From contig CAZPRY010000055.1 of the NCBI GenBank assembly GCA_964589175.1, positions 1 to 24,937 on the forward strand: 24,937 nt of DNA, read 5' to 3'. The number at the start of each line of letters is the position of its first letter. Positions within the stretch are counted from its first letter, which is position 1. A model generated the notes under the pieces. It was not told the DNA's origin. It worked only from the letters and a program-made list of their open reading frames with translations, and searched no databases. The DNA comes from CAZPRY01 sp964589175 (GTDB lineage: Bacteria; Fidelibacterota; UBA2242). The translations under genes were made by a program, and so were the position numbers. Below, piece by piece: positions 7,495-13,888 of this stretch.

Positions 7495-10400
7495 TTATTT
7501 CAACAAGAGCATCTTATGCGATTGTCTGAAATCGCCCGCATTCATAACGTAGATATAATATCCCGAACTGACTCTTCTGCCAAAATTATCCGTCGCATCC
7601 CAGATGACCGACTGATAACCCGGAGTCTGGTTATGATTCACCAAACTACGGACTTCCTTACCCATCAGATCGTAAATCACAATCCGTACCATGGATTGTT
7701 GAGGAATTTCGTATTTGATGGTGGTTACAGGATTGAAGGGATTCGGGTAGTTCTGATGAAGTACAAAAGTCTTCGGCATGGCCGCAGTTTCATCAATGCC
7801 TACCATCGACATATCTTCATCATTGTACCAGCAATAAACAACGCTATTTGAATCCGGTACGGTGTAGACACGTTCCGGACCGTTGTAGGGGAATTCCGCA
7901 GTGTTGTCATTCCAAACGCCGTTAATCCGGAATTTATAATGCAACTCTTCGCCCGGATACACGCCGGTGAGAGTAGTCGTGTAGACACTGTCTCCGTCGA
8001 AGTCGTTGAGAAGCTTCGAGGTTCCGCCCCAGTCGTTGAAGGAACCGGCCACATCGACGAAATCAGCGGCAGGATTGAAAGTGCCCCTGAGAGCCCAAAC
8101 AGCCATGTCTACTTCGAAGGTAACATCAACCGGTTCGACATTCGGTCTTTCGGCAATCAGATCGAAAAAGAGCACCGGGCTGATATCCTGCTTGCATTGC
8201 AGCTGGATACTTTCAATCGTCACATAATTCCGGGAATTGATGGCTCCGTTTCCGGTAATCCACGCGGTGACTTCATCATTGGCCAGATCTAGTGAAATGA
8301 CCTGCCAATCATCTTCGGTGATCGTGATATCGTTCCACGGACCGGCTTCATAGCCGTCACCGCCGGTACCGTTATCCCAGATTACCAGGCGAACCTGCAC
8401 GTCCACATCCGCACCGCGCAGATAGAGGAACAGTTTGGAATCGGGTTTAACCTGATCGACCCGGTTAAGTTCGCGAATGAACCAACCGCCTTGTACAGCC
8501 GGATCATCGAGCAGGGTCATTTTCGCGGATTGAAGACCTTCATAAGCCAGCGAATCCGACATGACAACGGAGGAAGTCGCTTTAATGCCGCTGGTCAAAC
8601 CCGAGAAAGTCGGATCGGGTTTCCATGCGCCGATGTTGGCTTCAAAGTCATCGATGACTTTATCGATGGGCAGTGTTCCGAGTTCTTCCAGTCTGAACAT
8701 AGCCGCGTCGCTCATCACATTGCCGATCGCATCCGATATATTGCTGATTGTCACGTTATAGAGCGTATTGGTTGTGATGGCGGCGTGGGTCAGAACAACC
8801 ACGTTATCGCGCGGCATGGTGATCGCGGTAGGAGCGCCGATATTACCGTCAATCGAGTAGTTAGTCACATCCATCGCAGCAGTCGCATCGACGACTTCGG
8901 AGAAGCGTACCTGCACCTGCGTCGTGGAAATTGCAACGATTCCGGCGATCTCAGGCGCTACTACGTCATGAAAGCCCAGAAACTCGAAAGTATTCTGCGG
9001 TTTTACAACCCATTCGGACGATGCTTCATCCGTTCCGGCTTCGGCAACCCAATCGAGATTTCCCATGACCACGGAGGATTTCCGGATCAGCGTGTGATCC
9101 TTGGTCGCATTGGTAACGCCGGCAACATCCCAACCGTCACCGGGATCGACATCCGGATCGCCAATCAAATCGATCATTATCCAGGTCGTATCGGTACCCG
9201 AAATCATGCGTTTCTCAATCGCCCGGGCATCATCGCCATTGTGATGAACGACACTCGGGTAGGCCAGCACCTCATCGGCGTTGGCGTGCGCGAACATGGT
9301 CGTATCGGTCTGATCCGTAATGATTACCCAGACATCGCCGGCTGCGAGGGTTGCGCCTGCCGGGAAAATATGCCAGTAAGCCCAGCCGCCGCCATTGACG
9401 CTCTGGGCAATCCGATAGTCATCCAGGCTGACGGCTGCTTCGGACCCATTGAAGATTTCCAGGGCCTTATTGTTGCTGGAACCTTCAATGTATTCCGAGA
9501 AGAATAAATCCGGCACCGGTATGAATAGTTCCACCGCAGCAGCAGCAACAGTTACGGCTCCGGTATTTGCGCCATAAATCTCTGCACAGCCGTCGCCATC
9601 CAGATCACCGGCATAACGCATTCCAAAAACACCGCTAAAAGAAGCCGATGTAATCGACGGTAATGCGACCCAGCTCAATGTGTCGGTGGGATCACCGCCC
9701 TGGTATTCATGCACGGTTATTGTACTGCCACCACCGGAAGCATAAATGTTCATTTTCCCGTTGTTGTCCCAGTCGCCCAATTGGGTACAGACACCACCGG
9801 AACTTCCCAGAACATCAATTTTGTGGACATTTGCGGTTGTCATAGCGGACAATTCGGTTCCGACCGGGCAGGTGATACAATACAGCGCGCCGCCATCGTA
9901 CATGGAGAGATAGACTTCATCGCGTCCGTCTGCATCGAGATCGGCCGGAGCGAAATCCCAAAAGGCAAAATCGTCACGACGATCCAGGTCAGTCTGGATA
10001 TAATTGTGCACTGTGTAGGTATCTGGGGCATCGGCTTCAACGATAAGCATGGCACCGTGATCCCAACCAGCAAAAAGAACTTCCTTTTTACCATTTCCGT
10101 CTATATCAGAAGTAACTGCACCATATGGGCTACCGCCAAGCGTGAATGTAGCGCTTGATTTGCCGTGCGTAAATTCGATTTTTGTGACAACATCGCCGGC
10201 AGCGAATGTTCCTGATTCAACGGATGCAATATAGAAATTATCAAGTGCTGCAGCAGTAGCATTATTCCCAAACATTATCTCCTGAACACCATCACCGTCG
10301 ACATCATCAATGAACATGTTTTCGACATACCAGCGATCATTAATATCGCTAAGAATTTGAACCGGCGCTCGCATGCTATCACCGACGGTATCATATTCAT

Positions 10401-10839
10401 AAACCCAAATGCCACGTTTGGTTGTATTTGCTGAATTGATACTTACAAGCAGTTCCTGCATGCCATTACCATCCAAATCGGCAAATTTGGCATCACGGCA
10501 GGCAGTGGTATACTCGGAACCAAAATCGGCCGTCTCGAAAAATAATGTTGAAGAATTATCTCCGTCTATTTCATAGACATACACCTTTCCTCCGACACCG
10601 TAAGAAGCCAGGATGATCTCCTTTTTTCCGTCCTGGTCGAAATCGCTGCCGACCCAAATGTCACGCATAATCTCTGTTGTAGGTTTTGTACCAACGTTAA
10701 AACCAGTGATACTTTCCGATTTCACCATTGAATTAATCGATTCATTTGGTGAAGTCAGTAACACATCGCCATCCTTATTGGCCTTTGCTGCAAACGCAAG
10801 TGTAGCAAAAACCAACATAAGCATTAACACTCTTTTCAT
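7495..10839 (-). CDS. 1114-residue secreted mosaic protein: FG-GAP propeller, lamin-tail, Ig-like, CBM48-like, T9SS sorting domain
   Basis: A signal peptide (MKRVLMLMLVFATLAFAAKA) leads into about six FG-GAP/VCBS-type repeats at residues 60-430. Each has an acidic Ca-binding-like loop, such as DFDQDGKKE, DLDGNGMQE, DVDGDGVQE, DIDGNGKKE, DLDADGRDE and DLDGDGCAE, predicting a beta-propeller. A lamin-tail-like domain follows (LFFSEYIEGSSNNKALEIFN, about 444-625), then an SbsA-type Ig-like domain (629-718), a beta-sandwich beginning VIDDFEAN (728-897), and an E-set/CBM48-like module with VAGSFNDWGG (904-1004). The final 90 residues are a sorting domain (NYPNPFNPVTTIKY ... SSGYYIY ... HKMLLLK). 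No catalytic motif was seen, so a binding or structural surface role is most likely. AGGAG lies 7-8 nt before the ATG. The transcript leader is strikingly purine-rich. Confidence 0.88.
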   Translation of the reverse strand: MKRVLMLMLVFATLAFAAKANKDGDVLLTSPNESINSMVKSESITGFNVGTKPTTEIMRDIWVGSDFDQDGKKEIILASYGVGGKVYVYEIDGDNSSTLFFETADFGSEYTTACRDAKFADLDGNGMQELLVSINSANTTKRGIWVYEYDTVGDSMRAPVQILSDINDRWYVENMFIDDVDGDGVQEIMFGNNATAAALDNFYIASVESGTFAAGDVVTKIEFTHGKSSATFTLGGSPYGAVTSDIDGNGKKEVLFAGWDHGAMLIVEADAPDTYTVHNYIQTDLDRRDDFAFWDFAPADLDADGRDEVYLSMYDGGALYCITCPVGTELSAMTTANVHKIDVLGSSGGVCTQLGDWDNNGKMNIYASGGGSTITVHEYQGGDPTDTLSWVALPSITSASFSGVFGMRYAGDLDGDGCAEIYGANTGAVTVAAAAVELFIPVPDLFFSEYIEGSSNNKALEIFNGSEAAVSLDDYRIAQSVNGGGWAYWHIFPAGATLAAGDVWVIITDQTDTTMFAHANADEVLAYPSVVHHNGDDARAIEKRMISGTDTTWIMIDLIGDPDVDPGDGWDVAGVTNATKDHTLIRKSSVVMGNLDWVAEAGTDEASSEWVVKPQNTFEFLGFHDVVAPEIAGIVAISTTQVQVRFSEVVDATAAMDVTNYSIDGNIGAPTAITMPRDNVVVLTHAAITTNTLYNVTISNISDAIGNVMSDAAMFRLEELGTLPIDKVIDDFEANIGAWKPDPTFSGLTSGIKATSSVVMSDSLAYEGLQSAKMTLLDDPAVQGGWFIRELNRVDQVKPDSKLFLYLRGADVDVQVRLVIWDNGTGGDGYEAGPWNDITITEDDWQVISLDLANDEVTAWITGNGAINSRNYVTIESIQLQCKQDISPVLFFDLIAERPNVEPVDVTFEVDMAVWALRGTFNPAADFVDVAGSFNDWGGTSKLLNDFDGDSVYTTTLTGVYPGEELHYKFRINGVWNDNTAEFPYNGPERVYTVPDSNSVVYCWYNDEDMSMVGIDETAAMPKTFVLHQNYPNPFNPVTTIKYEIPQQSMVRIVIYDLMGKEVRSLVNHNQTPGYQSVIWDATDNFGRRVSSGYYIYVMNAGDFRQSHKMLLLK

Positions 10840-11137
10840 TTTCGCTCTCCTCTTTGGTTACCAAATTTTCTCATTTTCCTCTTCTCTTCCTCTCGACAAT
10901 TTCTTTTCTTCTCTTCTTTTCACCATTTCATGAAAAAATACAGCCGGAGACATTTCATCTCCCACTAACTTAATTAGTCAGACTTACAAAGCATATGGGA
11001 TTATTTATGAAATTTTAGAAATAATATCAATACAAATTTACGTGATTAAAATCCATTCAAATAAAAATACGCCGCTGCAAATCTACGTCTTAGTATCAAT
11101 AGTTTTTTTTATCAAGCAACTATGATTAACTTTCATT
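10840..11137. promoter_or_regulatory. Divergent intergenic region with a polypurine leader tract
   Basis: On the plus strand, about 10865-10924 is almost pure C/T, broken only by one A and a short GACAA. Read in the minus direction this becomes a polypurine stretch with several AGGA/GAAGAG runs in the leader of the 1114-residue gene, before its true RBS. The remainder (about 10940-11137) is AT-rich and must hold the promoters for both divergent genes, but no consensus pair was clear. Confidence 0.5.
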
Positions 11138-11977
11138 GTGGCTGAACTCGGAAAATCAGATACTCTGAAAGTAGTAAAAATCGTCGATTTCGGGGTGTAT
11201 CTCGACGGAGGTCTGCTCGGCGAAATCCTGCTGCCCAGAAAGTACGTTCCGGAAAATTGCCCAATAGGCCGTCCGATTGAAGTTTTCATTTATCATGACT
11301 CGCAGGACCGGATGATCGCCACAACTCAAAAACCACTCGCGCAGGTCGGTCAGGCCGCCCTGCTGAAGGTTAAAGCCGCCACGGAAATCGGCGCCTTCCT
11401 GGATTGGGGACTGCCGAGAGACCTTTTCATTCCTTTTCGCGAACAAAAACAGAGAATGGATAGCGGCAAATCGTACATCGTATTCGTCTATCTCGATGAA
11501 AAAAGCCAGCGTGTCGTGGCTTCCTCAAAGCTGGATAAATTTATCCATCAACAGCCAGTCTCCTTCGGGGAAGCAGAAATGGTAAAATTACTGATTTACG
11601 ACCGGACCGAAATGGGCTATAAAGCTATCGTCAACGGCACGCATTGGGGCATGCTTTATGAAAATGAAGTCTTCCGGGAATTGAGGAGAGGCCAGCAGAT
11701 CGACGGATATATTAAAAAGATCAGGGATGACGATAAAATTGATCTTTGCCTGCAACGCCCCGGTTATGCTGAAATCCCTGATTTTGCGGAGCTGATTATT
11801 AAGCAATTGAGAGAGCATAATGGATTTCTGGCCCTGACCGATAAGAGTTCCCCGGAGAAGATTTACAATATTTTCGGTATCAGTAAAAAGACCTACAAAA
11901 AAGCGTTGGGAGCTCTCTATAAACGTAAACTCATCGAAATCAGGTCTAACGGCATCAGAATTACGGATAAAGCCTGA
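11138..11977 (+). CDS. cvfB: S1-domain RNA-binding protein CvfB/YitL family
   Basis: The 279-residue protein has the CvfB layout: tandem S1-like beta-barrels and a C-terminal winged helix. S1-type strands are visible at KVVKIVDFGVYLDGG...EILLPRKYVP (about 10-40), LKVKAATEIGAFLDWGLPRDLFIPF (about 77-102) and YKAIVNGTHWGMLYENEVF (about 165-184). The helix-turn-helix part is IYNIFGISKKTYKKALGALY near the end. CvfB proteins bind RNA and affect virulence-factor expression in Staphylococcus; their role elsewhere is poorly defined. The GTG at 11138 is the only good start: an in-frame stop lies at 11123 and no clear Shine-Dalgarno precedes it. Rho follows on the same strand 135 bp downstream, so the two RNA-related genes may be co-transcribed. 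Confidence 0.87.
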   Translation: MAELGKSDTLKVVKIVDFGVYLDGGLLGEILLPRKYVPENCPIGRPIEVFIYHDSQDRMIATTQKPLAQVGQAALLKVKAATEIGAFLDWGLPRDLFIPFREQKQRMDSGKSYIVFVYLDEKSQRVVASSKLDKFIHQQPVSFGEAEMVKLLIYDRTEMGYKAIVNGTHWGMLYENEVFRELRRGQQIDGYIKKIRDDDKIDLCLQRPGYAEIPDFAELIIKQLREHNGFLALTDKSSPEKIYNIFGISKKTYKKALGALYKRKLIEIRSNGIRITDKA

Positions 11978-12021
11978 TTAGTGTAAAAATCATCAGTACC
12001 GAGACCTCGTCCTCTTCTTTT

Positions 12022-12095
12022 GGAGATTATACGCCTGCTGCCTGAGAATCTGCTTCGTTAAATCGACCGGATAGCCGGCTCAGCAGATGATCTCC
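12022..12095 (+). promoter_or_regulatory. Predicted structured 5' leader of rho
   Basis: Hand folding gives a long nested stem. Bases 12022-12030 (GGAGATTAT) pair with 12087-12095 (ATGATCTCC), 9 bp including one G-U. After a 4-nt bulge, 12035-12040 (CTGCTG) pair with 12081-12086 (CAGCAG). Inside lies a small hairpin, CCGG-ATAG-CCGG (12067-12078). The element ends 17 nt before the rho start. It has no U-tract, so it is not a simple terminator for cvfB. It matches no riboswitch I know; control of rho or mRNA stabilisation is inferred only. Confidence 0.5.
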
Positions 12096-12112
12096 GCAAA
12101 CCAAAATGAAAG

Positions 12113-13249
12113 ATGGCCCAAATGACGATGAATACGATTGAAAGCCAAGTTGCAGACGGCGTGCTGCAGACCGTTGCCCAGGGTGGCGGCTTTTTACGCA
12201 GCGCCGCTGATTCATTCCAACCGCACGCCCGGGACCCGTGGGTACCTTTGGAAATCATCCATGAAAACGCGCTGGTCGATGGTGCCGAGGTCAAAGGCCT
12301 CGCCCGTCAGGGGAAAAAGCGCCTCGAATTGGTTTCTGTGGATTCGGTCTGTGCTCTGACTCCGCAACAATTTCGCAACCGGGTCCCCTTCGACCGCTTG
12401 CAGGCCGTCAATCCTACCGAACGGATCCGGCTGGGAGACAGCGGGAATCCGTCCATGCGCATGATCGATCTCATTGCGCCCATCGGCAAAGGCACCCGCG
12501 GTCTGATTGTGGCGTCTCCGAAAACCGGCAAAACCCGCTTGCTGGAAGAACTGTCCGCCGCAATTCGGGCAACCGAGCCGGAGACCCGCATCGTCGTTCT
12601 GCTCATCGATGAGCGTCCCGAGGAAGTCACCCATTTCCGGCGCAGCGTAGATGCGGAAGTTCTGGCCAGTTCGAGCGACCAGAGTATCGAAGCGCATATC
12701 CAGCTGGCCGAGCTCAGCATGGCCCATATCCGCTGCGAACTGGAGTGCGGCCGAAATATCGTCGTCCTGGTGGACAGTATTACGCGCATGGCCAGGGCTT
12801 TCAACCACCGAAAAAGCGCCGGGCATACGATGTCGGGTGGATTGGACTCCAAAGCCATGGAGATTCCACGCCGTTTCTTCGGTTTGGCCCGCAATATCGA
12901 ACACGGAGGTTCCGTGACGATTATCGCCACGGCGATGATTCAGACCGGCTCGCGCATGGATGACTTTATCTTTGAAGAGTTCAAGAGCACGGGCAACAGC
13001 GAAATCGTGCTGGACCGCACCCTGGCCGAAGCCCGCATTTTTCCGGCTATCAACTTGCTAAGCAGCGGCACCCGCAAAGACGAACTGTTGTATTCCGATC
13101 GCGAAATCCAATGGCTGGCGCAGCTGCGGCGCTACCTGACCGATGTCGAGCCCAAGACCGCGATGAAACTCATGCTTCGACTTCTGAATACCGTCCCGAC
13201 CAACGAACAGCTGTTCCAGCGTCAAATCAAACGCGGCCGATCAAACTGA
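12113..13249 (+). CDS. rho: Transcription termination factor Rho, short divergent form
   Basis: This is a RecA-fold hexameric RNA helicase/ATPase that terminates transcription. Seen in order: an OB/cold-shock-like RNA-binding region (GVLQTVAQGGGFLRS), the linker RVPFDRLQAVNPTERI, IAPIGKGTRGLIVASPKTGKT (Walker A is PKTGKT), LLIDERPEEVT, VVLVDSITRMARAFN (Walker B), the Q-loop region SGGLDSKAMEIPRRFFGLARN, TIIATAMIQTGSRMDD, EEFKSTGNSEI and SGTRKDELL. All catalytic motifs are intact. At 378 residues it lacks the N-terminal Rho_N helical domain and differs from the canonical form at several conserved places (for example AMEIPRRFFG instead of ALHRPKRFFG). It may therefore be a paralogue rather than the only Rho. 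An in-frame TGA at 12107 blocks any upstream extension; ATGs at 12122 and 12128 are alternatives. No strong Shine-Dalgarno. Confidence 0.92.
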   Translation: MAQMTMNTIESQVADGVLQTVAQGGGFLRSAADSFQPHARDPWVPLEIIHENALVDGAEVKGLARQGKKRLELVSVDSVCALTPQQFRNRVPFDRLQAVNPTERIRLGDSGNPSMRMIDLIAPIGKGTRGLIVASPKTGKTRLLEELSAAIRATEPETRIVVLLIDERPEEVTHFRRSVDAEVLASSSDQSIEAHIQLAELSMAHIRCELECGRNIVVLVDSITRMARAFNHRKSAGHTMSGGLDSKAMEIPRRFFGLARNIEHGGSVTIIATAMIQTGSRMDDFIFEEFKSTGNSEIVLDRTLAEARIFPAINLLSSGTRKDELLYSDREIQWLAQLRRYLTDVEPKTAMKLMLRLLNTVPTNEQLFQRQIKRGRSN

Positions 13250-13389
13250 ATCCTTCGCCGATCCTCATTTTTCGCAGGTTCCGGTTTTAAATGAATTATT
13301 CAGGACCAGTCTTATAATTCCGCAAAGAACAGCCCGCCGGCCGGCGATACTCTCAAAATCAACTATTTTTCCGGTTCAATAATGAAAAC

Positions 13390-13421
13390 TTGATTACAAA
13401 GTGCCCGGAAGCTTATATTAT
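13390..13421 (+). promoter_or_regulatory. Candidate sigma70-type promoter for the small lysine-rich gene
   Basis: TTGATT at 13390-13395 is followed, after an 18-bp spacer, by TATATT at 13414-13419, with TATTAT overlapping at 13416. The ATG of the small gene lies about 28 bp downstream of the -10 box. The 197-bp gap behind rho also holds a 12-bp palindrome (13335-13346) that could mark the end of the rho transcript. Confidence 0.55.
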
Positions 13422-13446
13422 CCAGTCACAAAAGAGGAGAAAGAAT

Positions 13447-13569
13447 ATGGCTAAGTCGCGTGACACTAAGAAAGAAGACAAGAAGAAACCGCAAAAAACG
13501 GTCAAAGAGAAGCGGGCTGAGAAAAATGCCAAAAAAGCCGGCAAATCGGGAATGGATTCACAAGAATAA
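13447..13569 (+). CDS. 40-residue lysine-rich small protein, unknown function
   Basis: The frame starts MAKSRDTKKEDKKK and ends with GKSGMDSQE. About a third of its residues are Lys, with Glu/Asp interspersed, no hydrophobic stretch and no Cys, so it is predicted soluble, very basic and probably disordered. It has an ideal ribosome binding site (AGAGGAG about 8 nt before the ATG), a promoter-like pair upstream and a terminator-like hairpin downstream, so it forms a complete stand-alone unit. I have a general memory of similar MAKS..KKE.KKKP small proteins annotated as hypothetical in Bacteroidota relatives, but cannot confirm homology. A nucleic-acid or ribosome-binding role fits the charge but is inference. 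Confidence 0.72.
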   Translation: MAKSRDTKKEDKKKPQKTVKEKRAEKNAKKAGKSGMDSQE

Positions 13570-13618
13570 TCCGCCGTCGAACACAGGATTTAAATTCCCT
13601 GATTACTGCTGTTCTTTT

Positions 13619-13660
13619 AACTCGCTCCCTGCCACCAACACGGAGCGAGTTTCATAATTG
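13619..13660 (+). terminator. Terminator-like hairpin after the small lysine-rich gene
   Basis: AACTCGCTCC (13619-13628) and GGAGCGAGTT (13642-13651) form a perfect 10-bp stem with a 13-nt loop. The downstream tract (TTCATAATTG) is only partly T-rich, so termination efficiency is uncertain. It lies 50 bp after the small-protein stop. Confidence 0.65.
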
Positions 13661-13888
13661 TACCGGGCAGCTTCAGCGTGCGCCTGATCTCAGATTGATG
13701 CCTCAGTGTACTCACTCCTTACATCGAGTCCGGACATTGTCCTTGTTTTCTGCGGATAATTGAAACGCATACAGAAATAAGATCACCATTCAATCCGGTC
13801 AACGATTCCTTGATCGATACCGTGAAAATCGATCGATTTGGAGCCGCATCTACAGTATGACAACCTATTCATTCCACCGGAAGAGTCA
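13661..13888. promoter_or_regulatory. Leader region of the dipeptidase gene
   Basis: No gene is visible. A 7-bp inverted repeat, GATCGAT (13812-13818) and ATCGATC (13828-13834) with a 9-nt spacer, lies about 55 bp ahead of the preferred dipeptidase start. It could be an operator or a leader hairpin. No clear -35/-10 pair was found. With the hairpin at 13619 and the tail after 13569 this makes a gene-free gap of about 319 bp. Confidence 0.35.

Noticed and set aside
8491..9507. 338-codon plus-strand frame opposite the 1114-residue gene
   Set aside because: Long but antisense to repeated domains with strong motifs; its His/Arg/Ile-rich composition is typical of a shadow frame.
12212..12904. 230-codon minus-strand frame opposite rho
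   Set aside because: Rho motifs are intact on the plus strand; the antisense frame has no independent support.
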